Shown: positions 1-9,926, counted from the stretch's first letter. The stretch is DNA of 64,000 bases from Ktedonospora formicarum (GCF_016587355.1 NZ_BNJF01000007.1:1-64000), one strand, 5' to 3'. Numbers and translations: made by a program. The notes: a model not told the origin generated them from the sequence alone.

Positions 1-1
1 T

Positions 2-1012
2 ACGATCCGCTCCTCCCTCAACGACGATAACCCCCTGTTCAGGCAGGCCAATAAGATCATGATGTCACGCGACGATCCCGACCATGCCCGCTTACGGATG
101 CTCGTCAGCCGTGCCTTTACCCCGCGCATGATTGAGCGCCAACGTCCCTTCATTGAGCGCATATCGCATGATCTGCTGGATCAAATGGAGCATCAAGAGC
201 AGCCAGATTTTATCCGAGACTTTGCTATTCCCCTTCCCATTATGGTGATCGCGGCCTTGATCGGCATTCCGTATGAGGCGATGGGACAGCTCAAACAATG
301 GAGTGACGCTGGAGCGGATTTCCTGGGTAAGCCCACGGATACAATGGAAGTCTTTTTCCACATGGCGAGCGCGGCCATCGAGTTTAACGCCTTTATTCGC
401 CCTCACCTGGAGGAGCGCCGTCGCCAACCAAAGGATGATCTCTTAAGCGGGCTTATCAACGCCGAAGCCCGAGGAGATACGCTCACGGAGGATGAACTGA
501 TCGCGAACGTCTATCTCCTTCTGGCGGCTGGAAACGAAACCACAACCAATCTGATGAGCAATGGTCTCTGGGCACTCCTTACCCACCCCGATCAGCGAGA
601 ACTGCTGTGCCAGCGACCCGAACTCATTACTTCTGCAGTTGAGGAGATCCTGCGCTTTGAAAGCCCTTCGCAGATCACTGGACGCCATACCAAAGAAGCT
701 ATTGAGATAGCGGGGCAGTCTATCGGACCAGATCAGAGCATAATGCTGGTCCTTGGCATGGCGAACCGTGACCCACGCCAGTTTACCAATCCCGATCACT
801 TCGATATTCAGCGTCAGGAGAATAAGCATATAGCCTTCGGCTTAGGTGGACACTACTGCCTGGGCGCGCCTCTCGCTCGTCTGGAAACGCAGATTACGCT
901 GCCCATAGTAATCAAACGTTATCCCTATCTAAGCCTCGCCAGCCATAAGGGGCATTGGCGCAAGAATCCAACCTTCCTGGGCTTTGAAACGCTACCCGTC
1001 ACACTCAAGTAA
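2..1012 (+). CDS. Cytochrome P450, 5'-truncated by the window edge
   Basis: Heme-thiolate monooxygenase, lacking its N-terminus because the reading frame is open to base 2; the ATG at 59 is internal. The visible part carries the C-helix region (DDPDHARLR), the I-helix oxygen-activation motif AGNETT, the K-helix ExxR motif (EEILR), and the heme-ligand loop FGLGGHYCLG with the axial cysteine. The layout is that of soluble bacterial class I P450s, which need separate ferredoxin partners; none is nearby. Substrate cannot be deduced. Family assignment is certain, function is open. The next gene starts about 300 bases downstream. Confidence 0.93.
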   Translation, partial: TIRSSLNDDNPLFRQANKIMMSRDDPDHARLRMLVSRAFTPRMIERQRPFIERISHDLLDQMEHQEQPDFIRDFAIPLPIMVIAALIGIPYEAMGQLKQWSDAGADFLGKPTDTMEVFFHMASAAIEFNAFIRPHLEERRRQPKDDLLSGLINAEARGDTLTEDELIANVYLLLAAGNETTTNLMSNGLWALLTHPDQRELLCQRPELITSAVEEILRFESPSQITGRHTKEAIEIAGQSIGPDQSIMLVLGMANRDPRQFTNPDHFDIQRQENKHIAFGLGGHYCLGAPLARLETQITLPIVIKRYPYLSLASHKGHWRKNPTFLGFETLPVTLK

Positions 1013-1306
1013 CCAACCACGCACACCTCAGCTCTCTCATCCGATGCCAGGAATCTACTTCGGTAAATTTTCCGGCACCGGATGAACTCCTCACATGCGC
1101 TCGATTAAAAAGCATGAGATAATATAACCAGCCGCCACGATGGCTGGACGGTGACACGGAAAAAAGGTACAATACTTCATGCATACGTATGGATATATTC
1201 ACCATAGGTATTGTTAATGAGTCACAGCACTCGCGCATTGCCCACTAGACGCGAGCACACACTTTCAACCACGATCCACGCACAACCCAGAAATCAGGAG
1301 GGAGAC

Positions 1307-1890
1307 ATGTCTTCTAAGGCCAATTCGCACCTACAAACAGAGAGCAGCGAGTCGCCGGAGAAAAGCCTTGAGCGCTTACGCCAGGAAAATAGCAGGCTAG
1401 AGAAACTCCTTGACATACGCGCTCAGGAGAATGCCCTCCTCAATGAAGTGATTTCAACTATTGGCTCAACCCTCCGCTTGGAAGAGGTTTTGCGTCGCTT
1501 GCTTGAGGCCATCAACCGGGCCACGTCCTGCGATATGGGGTCTATCTATCTCTATGATAAAGAGAAGGACCTCCTGGTCCTGGCAAGCGCGACCGGCCCC
1601 TTCGAAGCCTATGTTGGTCAAATTCATATGACCCTCGGCGAAGGCATTACCGGTTGGGCGGCGTTGCATCGCAAGCCCATCTTTTTGAAGGAGGCTGCGC
1701 TCGCCGACCCGCGCTTCCACTATATCCCTGAATCGCGAGAAGAGAACTTTCAATCTATCTTTAGCGTGCCGATTATTGGCAAGGATGGGAGCCTGACGGG
1801 CGTGATTACCCTCCAGGCCGTTGCCCCACATGAATTTAGCAAGCAACAGCGCTCCTTTATCAGCAATATCGCTGCCCTGGTCACAGGGCC
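1307..1890 (+). CDS. GAF-domain N-terminal half of a frameshifted PucR/CdaR-type regulator
   Basis: A GAF sensory domain follows a short coiled-coil N-terminus (SLERLRQENSRLEKLL). The start is the ATG at 1307, preceded by AGGAGGGAGAC; the longer upstream reading has no ribosome site. The frame runs on to a stop at 1960, but after about 1886 the protein stops resembling a GAF domain. In the +1-shifted frame the text continues smoothly as IENAQLYENAQRKLN into the following ORF. A GGG run at 1886-1888 where GGGG would keep the frame explains this. The two halves therefore form one regulator of about 670 residues. The break is either a sequence error or a real one-base deletion. Confidence 0.8.
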
Positions 1891-3315
1891 ATTGAGAACG
1901 CGCAGCTCTATGAGAACGCTCAACGCAAGCTTAATATCCTCACCTCGCTCTCGATGCTGAGCCAGACCATTAGTTCCAGCCTCTATCTCGATGATATGCT
2001 GCGCACACTGGCGACCCTGACCGTTCAGATTATGGAGGTCGATCTCTGTGTCATTATGCTGATGGATCAGGCTCGCGAGCGCGATAGTGACGCGGCGCGC
2101 CAGTTCCGCCGCCTGACGGTGCACGCGACCGCGCCCAATTTGAACGAGCATGCCAACTTCCAGCCCGTTGATGTAGATCAAAATACCCTGGCCCACTTGC
2201 GCGATAAGACTGAGCTTCAGGCAATGCGTACCTTCAGCTCGGAAGAATTGGAGGGTGGTGAGGAAAGTGAGACCTTTGAACGCCTGAATCCTCTACGCAC
2301 CTCTCAATACAAAGCCCTGATCTCCGCGCCTCTGATCGCGGGCACTGAACAGCTTGGCCTCATCAATTGCTATACCAATAAGGCACGGCGCTTCACGGCT
2401 GAGAATCAAACGCTTCTTACGACTATCGCCAATCAGGTTGCCATCGCTATCAAAAATAGTCAGCTCGTCAATCAGCTAGCGCAGAAAAATCTGGTCAAAG
2501 GCTTCTTTGAGGATCTGATCCAGGGTCTGCCAGAGAACGAAGATTCGCTGCGTCAGCGCGCGCACTTTATTGGCTGCGATCTCTCACGCCCTCACGCAGT
2601 GGTACGCATCGAGATCACACGCGTTGACGAGTTAGCAGGCAAAGAGGGAAGCAAAAACGGGGGTGTGCTTCAAAGCGCCTACCGTAGCCTGAACAATCTT
2701 GTACGCCGCCGTATGCAGGAAAGCTCGCCCGGAGCGATCTTTTACGAGCATGAAAACCTGCTCAATTGCCTGATTCCGCTGACCAAAGAGGCGGATAGCG
2801 CGCGCTTTACCGCGTGGCTACGCGAATTAGCACAGCATGTCTACACGGAATATGATGCACGCCTGGCGGCTGGCATCGGTAATACCTGTACGCAGGTGAG
2901 CGATTATCGCCAGGGCTTTGCCGAAGCCACGGAGGCTCTGCAAATGGGACAAACCATGCAGGCTAGCTCGGCACAGCAGCCCGCGATTACGCACTTTAAT
3001 GATCTGGGCGTCTACCGCTACCTTTATAAGATCGCGCATATGGATGATTTACGCGATATCTATCAGGAGCAGGTCGCCAACATCGATGACTATGATCGGC
3101 GCAAGAATACCGAGTTGCTCTCGACGTTGGAGACCTATCTTGAGTGCGCGGGTAATCTGACCCGAACCTCTGAGCGCCTGTACGTCCACCGCAATACGCT
3201 CATCCAGCGCCTTGAGCGTATCCAATCCCTGTGCAGCATCGATCTACAGGAGCGTAGCAACTGGCTCACCTTCCAGGTCGCGATCAAGATTTACCGCCTG
3301 CGTATGCCCCAGTAG
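1891..3315 (+). CDS. Second GAF plus PucR/CdaR-type DNA-binding half of the same regulator
   Basis: This frame is open from about 1891, although its first ATG is at 1954. It encodes a second GAF domain (roughly bases 1950-2480). A CdaR/GGDEF-like middle region follows (about 2490-2960). The C-terminal PucR-type helix-turn-helix contains ETYLECAGNLTRTSERLYVH and RNTLIQRLERI. The family usually regulates catabolic or stress genes in response to a ligand bound by GAF. No ligand can be read from the sequence. Its downstream neighbour is convergent, with a hairpin between them. Confidence is high for the domains and moderate for the fusion with the upstream half. Confidence 0.85.
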   Translation: MENAQLYENAQRKLNILTSLSMLSQTISSSLYLDDMLRTLATLTVQIMEVDLCVIMLMDQARERDSDAARQFRRLTVHATAPNLNEHANFQPVDVDQNTLAHLRDKTELQAMRTFSSEELEGGEESETFERLNPLRTSQYKALISAPLIAGTEQLGLINCYTNKARRFTAENQTLLTTIANQVAIAIKNSQLVNQLAQKNLVKGFFEDLIQGLPENEDSLRQRAHFIGCDLSRPHAVVRIEITRVDELAGKEGSKNGGVLQSAYRSLNNLVRRRMQESSPGAIFYEHENLLNCLIPLTKEADSARFTAWLRELAQHVYTEYDARLAAGIGNTCTQVSDYRQGFAEATEALQMGQTMQASSAQQPAITHFNDLGVYRYLYKIAHMDDLRDIYQEQVANIDDYDRRKNTELLSTLETYLECAGNLTRTSERLYVHRNTLIQRLERIQSLCSIDLQERSNWLTFQVAIKIYRLRMPQ

Positions 3316-3388
3316 TAGACAAACAATCAGCACACAACGCTAGAGAATCCGCTGTCTGGATGTGGGTACTCACATCACTATAAGAACT

Positions 3389-3434
3389 CCTTGCCGTTTC
3401 GCCTTCTTATTATTAAGAAAGTGAAACGGCAAGG
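3389..3434. terminator. Hairpin between convergent regulator and MFS genes
   Basis: The arms CCTTGCCGTTTC (3389-3400) and GAAACGGCAAGG (3423-3434) are perfectly complementary. An inner TTCTTA/TAAGAA stem lies between them. The position between two convergent genes suggests a bidirectional terminator. Confidence 0.65.
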
Positions 3435-3447
3435 AAAGCTAACCACC

Positions 3448-3478
3448 CATATGTAGGCGCTCCACTTCAGCGAGCGCC
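3448..3478. repeat. Family B short palindromic repeat, copy 1
   Basis: CATATGTAGGCGCTC, a short spacer, then TTCAGCGAGCGCC; GGCGCT and AGCGCC can pair. The same unit recurs at 11196, 12423, 12471, 15914, 15975 and 23459. Confidence 0.7.
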
Positions 3479-3499
3479 ATCCGCTCTCCCCGCGCTATC

Positions 3500-5152
3500 T
3501 CATGCTTCAATAGCAGCGACTGCCGTGGGTCTCGTCTCTCGCAGTGGAATCTCCTTGAGGAAGAGCACAGCCACAAAGCCAGTACACAGCAGGAGCGTAC
3601 AGAGCAGGAAGACCTGGTGGATTCCCTGTGTCAGTCCAAGCCTGACAGCATGCATAAGCTCCGCATAGAGCACCTGCCCACGCGGTCCCAGAACCGCTAG
3701 TTGCCCCTGTACATGGCTTTGCATATCTGGGGAGAGAAGAATCTGGGGATTGTCAAAGGAGTGATAGACGCCCGCCGGAAGCTCTTGCTTAAGTCCAACA
3801 GGGAGCACGCGATGGAAGGCGGGAAGGTAAGCCGAGTTCAAGACCGACCCCATCGCTGCCAGGGCAATCGTACCTCCAATTGAGCGGAAGAAGACCAGCG
3901 TCGAAGTAGCCTGCCCAATCCGGTGTGGAAAGGCGTTTTGCACGATCAATGTATATAACGACATACTGGTCCCCATACCCAACCCAAGCGCGATCATCGC
4001 GAGTAGCACATCATTGCTTGTCGCGTGGACATCCAGGCGCATGAGCAGTCCCGAGCCCACGATGGCGATAAGGATGCCCAGGATGGCGGCCCACTTATAG
4101 CGCCCACTACGCCCCACCAGTTGCCCCGAGATGACGCTTCCCACGACGGATGTGAGCATGAGCGGTGTTAGCACCAGTCCGCTATTGGTCGCGCTCTCTC
4201 CTACCACTCCTTGCACATACAGCGGGATAAAGAAGGTGCTCCCAAAGAGGGCCATGCTAAAAATGACGGTCACCAGCGTCGAGACGCTAAAGATGCTGTT
4301 CTTGAAGAGCGCGGGTTCAATGATAGGTTGTCCACCTTTGCGCTGTAAAAGGCCCTCATACAGAATAAACACCGTCCCGACGCCCAGCGAAAGCGCAAAG
4401 AGGCCCAGCGTCATTGGCGAGAGCCAGGCATATTGCGAACCCGCCCAGGAGAAGCCCAGCATCAAGGGGACGGCGCATCCTATCAGTAATGATGCACCTA
4501 TTGCATCCACCGCTCCACGCTTGCTCTCGGTCTTGAGCGTGGGCATGAGGAAGATGAGTACCAGGAGCGCTAGCAAACCAATGGGGAGGTTGACATAGAA
4601 AACCCAGCGCCAGGTAGAATGCTCGGTAATCCCTCCGCCAGCCACCGGACCCACGATAGAAGAGAATCCCCACACAGCGCCAGTCACGCCCTGCCACTTG
4701 GCGCGCTCGCGTGGTACAAAGAGATCGCCAACAATGGCGATAGCAATGGGCATTAAAGCCCCTGCGCCAATCCCCTGAAAGGCGCGATAGAGAATGAGCT
4801 GATCCATGCTACGCGCTGCGCCGCAGAGGGCCGAGCCCGCGAGAAAGACCACGACGCCAAAGAGGAAGATAGGTTTCCGCCCCAACATATCCGAGAGCTT
4901 GCCATAAATGGGAACCGCGACCGTTGAAGCAAGCAAGTACGCGGTCGAAACCCAGGTGTAGCGATCAAATCCCTGTAAGTCGGCGATAATCCTGGGCATG
5001 GCGGTTGAGACGATGGTTTGGTCTAGCGAAGCAAGCAGCATAACCATCAGCACGCCAAGCATGGTCAGGAGCGTCTCGCGCCTCGTATAGTGTGGCTGTT
5101 CATAGCCATCCGCAAGCTCCTCCTCAGTCACAGATTGGGAGATTGTTGCCAT
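3500..5152 (-). CDS. MFS drug-efflux transporter, DHA2 (EmrB/QacA) type
   Basis: Inner-membrane proton-coupled exporter of 550 residues with about 14 predicted membrane spans, the size and span number of the DHA2 subfamily. Family motifs are visible: the D-Q-T-I-V-S-T-A-M-P stretch in the first span, and a motif A relative GKLSDMLGRKP in the loop after span 2. An antiporter motif C-like region near GFSSIVGPVAGG follows. It lies 17 bases downstream of a tetR gene on the same strand, so the pair is probably an autoregulated efflux operon. Substrates are unknown. GAGGTGG precedes the ATG. Confidence 0.9.
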   Translation of the reverse strand: MATISQSVTEEELADGYEQPHYTRRETLLTMLGVLMVMLLASLDQTIVSTAMPRIIADLQGFDRYTWVSTAYLLASTVAVPIYGKLSDMLGRKPIFLFGVVVFLAGSALCGAARSMDQLILYRAFQGIGAGALMPIAIAIVGDLFVPRERAKWQGVTGAVWGFSSIVGPVAGGGITEHSTWRWVFYVNLPIGLLALLVLIFLMPTLKTESKRGAVDAIGASLLIGCAVPLMLGFSWAGSQYAWLSPMTLGLFALSLGVGTVFILYEGLLQRKGGQPIIEPALFKNSIFSVSTLVTVIFSMALFGSTFFIPLYVQGVVGESATNSGLVLTPLMLTSVVGSVISGQLVGRSGRYKWAAILGILIAIVGSGLLMRLDVHATSNDVLLAMIALGLGMGTSMSLYTLIVQNAFPHRIGQATSTLVFFRSIGGTIALAAMGSVLNSAYLPAFHRVLPVGLKQELPAGVYHSFDNPQILLSPDMQSHVQGQLAVLGPRGQVLYAELMHAVRLGLTQGIHQVFLLCTLLLCTGFVAVLFLKEIPLRETRPTAVAAIEA

Positions 5153-5169
5153 AGGTCAGCACCACCTCT

Positions 5170-5799
5170 CTATTTCGCATTGGTAACACCATCAAAGTAG
5201 ATGCGCCCGAGGTAATCAACCAGGGCTTGCACCTCCATATGTTCAGCAATCACCAGGCGCTCATAGCTGGTAGGGGAGAGCAAACAGAAGAATGCGCTCG
5301 CCATCACCTTTGTAGGCGTATGTTGATCAAAGTCACCACGCGCCTTCCCCGCCTCCAGAATCGCTATGACACGGCTCACCAGGGCATCCCACGGCGGCGG
5401 ATGTTGCTGCTTTCGAGCCTGGAAGAGCTTTTTGAGGTCTGCATTATTGTAGAGAAGCTGGATCAGGCGCACATAGTAGCCTTCATACATGCGCGCAAGG
5501 ATCGTCTCTAGCTGCGCCCGTGGCGTCATTGTCTCAGTAATGACTTCGTCGAGCGCGCGCAGAAAGCGCTCAAAGTTCGCGGTAAAGACGGCTGCGATCA
5601 GGTCTTCCTTGCTTGAAAAGTGTAGATACACCGTTCCTTTGGCGACGCCGACGCGTGCCGCGATTTCATCTATAGAGGTATCGTGATACCCATTTTCATA
5701 GAGGACCTCCTCAGCGGCGGCAAGGATCAATCGTTCGCGCTCCTGTCGCTGCTTCTCCTTGAGGGTTTGTGTGTGCGTCCGTGTCGTTGAGATTTCCAT
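5170..5799 (-). CDS. TetR/AcrR-family repressor
   Basis: A 209-residue TetR-type regulator. The N-terminal helix-turn-helix is clear (AAEEVLYENGYHDTS, IDEIAARVGVAKGTVYLHF, then SKEDL). The C-terminal ligand-binding half is diverse, as usual for the family. It is the first gene of a two-gene operon with the DHA2 transporter, so by family precedent it represses that operon until the exported compound binds. The start ATG has GGAGGTGACGT just upstream. Confidence 0.92.
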   Translation of the reverse strand: MEISTTRTHTQTLKEKQRQERERLILAAAEEVLYENGYHDTSIDEIAARVGVAKGTVYLHFSSKEDLIAAVFTANFERFLRALDEVITETMTPRAQLETILARMYEGYYVRLIQLLYNNADLKKLFQARKQQHPPPWDALVSRVIAILEAGKARGDFDQHTPTKVMASAFFCLLSPTSYERLVIAEHMEVQALVDYLGRIYFDGVTNAK

Positions 5800-5824
5800 A
5801 CGTCACCTCCCATAAAGGGTCGTT

Positions 5825-5838
5825 TGACCTTGAAGTCA
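5825..5838. promoter_or_regulatory. Possible TetR operator half-sites
   Basis: TGAC-N6-GTCA (5825-5838) lies about 25 bases upstream of the tetR start, where an autoregulatory operator is expected. The arms are only 4 bp, so this is a weak candidate. Confidence 0.2.
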
Positions 5839-5996
5839 CGTTTTCACATCGACGGTCATTGCACAATTTCAGTGTACAAGGGGCACAAACTGTAGCATAC
5901 GCACGCGGTGACGATGGGATGCCCGCCAGGAATTGACGTTAACCTCTGTAATTCTCGCTTCTTGCACTTTCTCTCGCGGGCGTGCTACACTAAGGC

Positions 5997-8066
5997 GTGT
6001 CAACTTCTTCCCATGATCTCAAAGAGAGCTGGTGGTTACGATGGCGCTTCCGCTTTCGCCTCGCGTACCTGCTCATAGGGGTAGTCCTGCTCGCCATCGG
6101 TGGTATCGGCCATGTACGCTTGCTGAACGAAGTGGGAAAAACGTTCGGTGGCTTCTACTGGGCGATTGATACCGATGGACAGGTAGTTGTTGCCTCAACC
6201 GTCCCCGAACTTGCCAACTTTGGCGTGAAAGCCGATACGCTCGTCAGCAGTACCCATATCACCGCTGTGAATGGCATCCCCGCGCCCGAAGGTCTGACGC
6301 ACATCTATGCCAGCGCCCGCCCAGGCATGACCGTGACCTATACCCTTACCACTACCGATCAAAGCGGTGTCCATACAAGTTCTGTCAAAGGGCCACTTAT
6401 GCCTTTTACGCTGATGATGTGGTGGGAGAATTATGGGCTGGGGCTGCTCGCGGGCTTTATCTGGCTCTTCCTCGGGGGCGTCCTGCTCTTTCGTGCGAGT
6501 GACTGGAATGGCGCGGTGGAAGGTATCACCATGCTGCCACCTGCGATGCTCCTGCTGCTCTATAGCCACTGGGGCAATATCCAGGTGGGCTATCCCCCTT
6601 CGCCTGTCTTCCAGTTGATGTGGGTGCCCTCCTTCGCGCTGCTGGGAGCCTGCTTTACCCATTTGAGCCTGACCTATCGCCCCACCTCGCTTCATAGTGA
6701 ACGCGTTCCACGAATTACCACGGATCTTGCTCCCTATCTTCCTCTCCTGGCTCTGCTCGCCTATGAGTGGGGCTCTATGGTACTCACGGGGCGCGTCCCT
6801 ACGCGCATCAATCTGACCGCGAGTCTAAGCTATGCCGCGCTTGGCGGTCTGATTAGTCTGGTGATTGGTCTGGTCACCCTCGCATACATTCTGCCTGCAC
6901 GGAAATCTGGTGACCCCATTCCTGCTCGCATTCGTCAGCGTATCTTCGATCTCTTTACCCTCTGGGTCGGCGCGGTAGGTTTAGGCATCTGTTTTGGGGT
7001 CGCGCCTATCTTGCTCAGCGGACACACGCTGATACCGTTGACAACCTTCTATATCCTGGTGGCAATCTATTCTCTTGTTCTCTTCTATGCCATCCGCTCG
7101 CTACGCTTACGCGACCGCCTGCATATCACGCTTGAGGAGCGCGAGTTAGCGCTGGAGGAGCTTCAGCAAACGTCAGCCGAGCGCGCTCAGGCCCTCTATG
7201 AGCAGCAAAAGACGGCACACGAGCTACGCCAGAGCAATGACGAGCTTGAACAGGCGACCTCCCTGCTGTTGCACGCGGACGCGCACCTGCGCTCACTGCT
7301 CTCACAGCGTATTCACGATCAGCCCAAGCAGCACGCCCTACGCATTCGCTCTCTACTTGGACACTGGCAGCATAAGCTGAGTGTCGAGACGGACCGCGCG
7401 CAAGATGGGCGCGTTGACGCCCGACCTCTCATTGATGCACTGACCAGGGTCCGTAAGATGAGTGAGGAGCTTGAAAGTGATCTGCGTGGGCTGCAGCTGC
7501 TGGTTGAGGATGCGTATCAGCGGCGTAGCTTGGGCTTGCGCCTGCACCTGGAAAAGCTGATTCGTGAAGACCTGCCCGCGCTCCACCCAGAGGCCCATGT
7601 GCGCATTCAAGCCGACCTCTGGGCCCTGGATACTCTAAGCCTTGATCTGGAAAAGACACCCGAGGGCACACGCATCGCGGAAGCCATCTCATATACGATC
7701 ACGCAGGCCCTCCTCAACGTCTATAACCATGCGGGAGCACGGTACGCGCGCGTGCTGGCAAACTACACCAACGGCACGCTCACCATCTTCATTGATGATG
7801 ATGGGCGAGGCTTCGATCCACAGTCGGTCCCTCTGACGCGAACCAGCCTGTTCAAGGCCCGGCTTAAGGCACGCGAGGCCAATGGTATCCTCTCGGTTAA
7901 TTCTATCCCGCGCCAGGAGAATGCTTTTGACGACATGGCGCACGGTACGACTATCCGTCTCACGCTTCCCCTTCCATCCTCGCTACGGCAATCTCAGGAC
8001 GAACCAGCCGCCCCGGCGAGCCCAGAACCTGAGCAACCTCTCCATACTCCACCTCCAACCCCATAA
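5997..8066 (+). CDS. Membrane sensor histidine kinase, NarL-partner type
   Basis: 689 residues from a GTG start. An N-terminal membrane anchor is followed by an extracytoplasmic PDZ-like segment (about residues 50-140), a multi-span membrane block (about 145-370) and a coiled coil. The dimerisation segment carries RIHDQPKQ, resembling the HisKA_3 H-D-x-x-x-Q box, with the candidate phospho-histidine near residue 440. The ATPase domain has an N-box (NVYNHAG, about residue 573) and a G1 box (DDDGRGFDP). A clear G2 box is absent. The divergently oriented NarL-type regulator at 9027-9860 is its likely partner, separated by one unrelated gene. Signal unknown. Confidence 0.85.
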   Translation: MSTSSHDLKESWWLRWRFRFRLAYLLIGVVLLAIGGIGHVRLLNEVGKTFGGFYWAIDTDGQVVVASTVPELANFGVKADTLVSSTHITAVNGIPAPEGLTHIYASARPGMTVTYTLTTTDQSGVHTSSVKGPLMPFTLMMWWENYGLGLLAGFIWLFLGGVLLFRASDWNGAVEGITMLPPAMLLLLYSHWGNIQVGYPPSPVFQLMWVPSFALLGACFTHLSLTYRPTSLHSERVPRITTDLAPYLPLLALLAYEWGSMVLTGRVPTRINLTASLSYAALGGLISLVIGLVTLAYILPARKSGDPIPARIRQRIFDLFTLWVGAVGLGICFGVAPILLSGHTLIPLTTFYILVAIYSLVLFYAIRSLRLRDRLHITLEERELALEELQQTSAERAQALYEQQKTAHELRQSNDELEQATSLLLHADAHLRSLLSQRIHDQPKQHALRIRSLLGHWQHKLSVETDRAQDGRVDARPLIDALTRVRKMSEELESDLRGLQLLVEDAYQRRSLGLRLHLEKLIREDLPALHPEAHVRIQADLWALDTLSLDLEKTPEGTRIAEAISYTITQALLNVYNHAGARYARVLANYTNGTLTIFIDDDGRGFDPQSVPLTRTSLFKARLKAREANGILSVNSIPRQENAFDDMAHGTTIRLTLPLPSSLRQSQDEPAAPASPEPEQPLHTPPPTP

Positions 8067-8139
8067 GTTCCTGCCGCGATGTGCTATGATAGAGCACATA
8101 TGAAGCTCAACGTCAGATCGAGAGGAGTCTGCTTCTATC

Positions 8140-8928
8140 ATGAGAACCATCCAGAATGTGATTGACCTGATCATCGCTGAGATACCAGACGCGCCACTTG
8201 AAGATACCGTCGATGTATTCAAGTGTGGTGACCCGACGCAAGAAGTGACGGGCATTGTCACAACCTTCACCGCTACGATGGATGTGTTGCGCAAAACGGT
8301 GAAGTTAGGGGCCAATCTGATAATTACGCATGAACCAACCTTCTATGAGCATCGCGAGCGGACAGAATGGTTGGCGGATGATCCGGTCTTCCAGGCCAAA
8401 CGCGCCTTTCTGGAGGAGCACAAACTTACTGTCTGGCGTTTTCACGACTACTGGCATAGACATCAGCCAGATGGTATTATCACGGGGATGCTCAAAGCCT
8501 TGGCCTGGGAGAAATATCGGTTGCCGGATACCCGGGCGATGTTAGCCATTCCAGGGATGACACTGGCAAACCTTGTTGCGGCCCTCAAAGAAAAGCTTGC
8601 CCTACCTGTGGTTCGCGTAGTAGGTAATCCCCAGCAGAGCAGTGAGCGTATAGCCATGCTCGTCGGCTCACCGGGTGGAGATTTCCAGATCATGGCCTTC
8701 CAACAATGGAACGCCGATGTGGTCATTTGCGGCGAAACATCTGAATGGCAGACATGCGAATATGTCCGCGACGCTATTGCCCTGGGTCACAACAAAGCTC
8801 TGGTGATTATTGGGCATGCCAAAAGCGAGGAAGAGGGCATGCACTACCTGAGTTCATGGCTTCAGCCCAAAGTGCCAGAGGTTCCCATCACGTATCTCGC
8901 CATTGGAGATCCTATCACGACGCTTTAA
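8140..8928 (+). CDS. Nif3-like dinuclear-metal protein
   Basis: A 262-residue NIF3/YbgI-family protein. Metal-ligand regions are visible: LIITHEPTFY near residue 65 and GHAKSEEEGM near residue 227. Family members form hexameric rings with two metal ions per subunit. Their biochemical role is poorly defined (GTP cyclohydrolase-like or hydrolase activities have been proposed). It begins 74 bases after the histidine kinase on the same strand and may be co-transcribed, but nothing else links the two. Confidence 0.85.
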   Translation: MRTIQNVIDLIIAEIPDAPLEDTVDVFKCGDPTQEVTGIVTTFTATMDVLRKTVKLGANLIITHEPTFYEHRERTEWLADDPVFQAKRAFLEEHKLTVWRFHDYWHRHQPDGIITGMLKALAWEKYRLPDTRAMLAIPGMTLANLVAALKEKLALPVVRVVGNPQQSSERIAMLVGSPGGDFQIMAFQQWNADVVICGETSEWQTCEYVRDAIALGHNKALVIIGHAKSEEEGMHYLSSWLQPKVPEVPITYLAIGDPITTL

Positions 8929-9026
8929 TACATCACGGCTGCTATTTCGTGCCAGAGGTATTTCCTAGTATCTGGCCTCGTCCACCATACTCAATCCACT
9001 AAATGGATGTCCATCAACAACAGGAG

Positions 9027-9809
9027 CTAGTGCTGTATTGTCGATGGCTTCCCACGTAAGCCCGCGTACGCTTCGTAGGCATGGGCCAGGAGCACGCGCC
9101 GACCTGGATCACTGGGTGCGCCAAAGATGGTGAAGAAGTTATACAGTTCGCTTACAAGGTTCTCGACGGGGCCAATGTTAGGCAGTCCCTTGGTGTTAAA
9201 GAAGCCCATATGCGTCGCGATCTCATCATTACTCAGTCCCCGCGCGATCAGCGAGGCGCACTCCTCCTGTCGGGGCGTCAATCTCTCACCACGCAGGCGC
9301 TCCAACAGGAAGCTCAGTACTTCTTCATCAATATAGGTCTCGTTGTGCGTTACGACCTTCTCAGCAATATGCTCAAGGTATTCAGGCAGCATATTGCCGA
9401 AGAGAACATACCCATGCAAGCCCCTGGTTTTGCCATGCCGCCTACTACTCCGTGGGACGCCCCGGCGCGTATACTCCTGCCGGAAGACTTCAGCGGCTAG
9501 CGCCCAACTCGGGTCCTGGGTATAGATAACGACCCGCAATCCAGGTGCCATCTCAAGCAGGGTGCGTCCAAGTTCCACCCCATTGTCCGCACCCAGGCGC
9601 AGATCAGAGAAGACTAGCCAGCCTTCCAGTATCGGGTTATCCACCTGCTCTTTGAGCATCGCCTCGACCAGTTGCAGAGCCTCCCCCGCGTCCGCCCCCT
9701 GGCCTTGCAGGTTCAGAGTCTCCGTTTCTTTGACGAATTCACAGACTCCCCGCCGCTTAATGGGCGTATCATCAATGACCAAAACTGGAATACGTTGCTC
9801 GTTCGTCAT
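9027..9809 (-). CDS. LuxR/NarL-type response regulator
   Basis: About 260 residues from the ATG at 9809 (a GTG at 9860 would add 17 residues but has a poor ribosome site). The receiver begins PVLVIDDTP and has the likely phospho-acceptor in VFSDLRLG. The C-terminal half carries LTPRQEECASLIARGLSNDEIATHMG, a LuxR-type helix-turn-helix. Between the two lies a basic insertion (TRRGVPRSSRRHGKTRG) that ordinary receivers lack. The likely kinase partner is the sensor at 5997-8066. Confidence 0.8.
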   Translation of the reverse strand: MTNEQRIPVLVIDDTPIKRRGVCEFVKETETLNLQGQGADAGEALQLVEAMLKEQVDNPILEGWLVFSDLRLGADNGVELGRTLLEMAPGLRVVIYTQDPSWALAAEVFRQEYTRRGVPRSSRRHGKTRGLHGYVLFGNMLPEYLEHIAEKVVTHNETYIDEEVLSFLLERLRGERLTPRQEECASLIARGLSNDEIATHMGFFNTKGLPNIGPVENLVSELYNFFTIFGAPSDPGRRVLLAHAYEAYAGLRGKPSTIQH

Positions 9810-9926
9810 GTCTTCGCCCACCGCTCTCTCTTTCGATACCAGGCTTTCGAAAGCCCCCACAGGCTCGCTTGACAGACACCCAACCTATGCGATAATAGCA
9901 TCTAATCTCTTCATGGAGGATTCACT

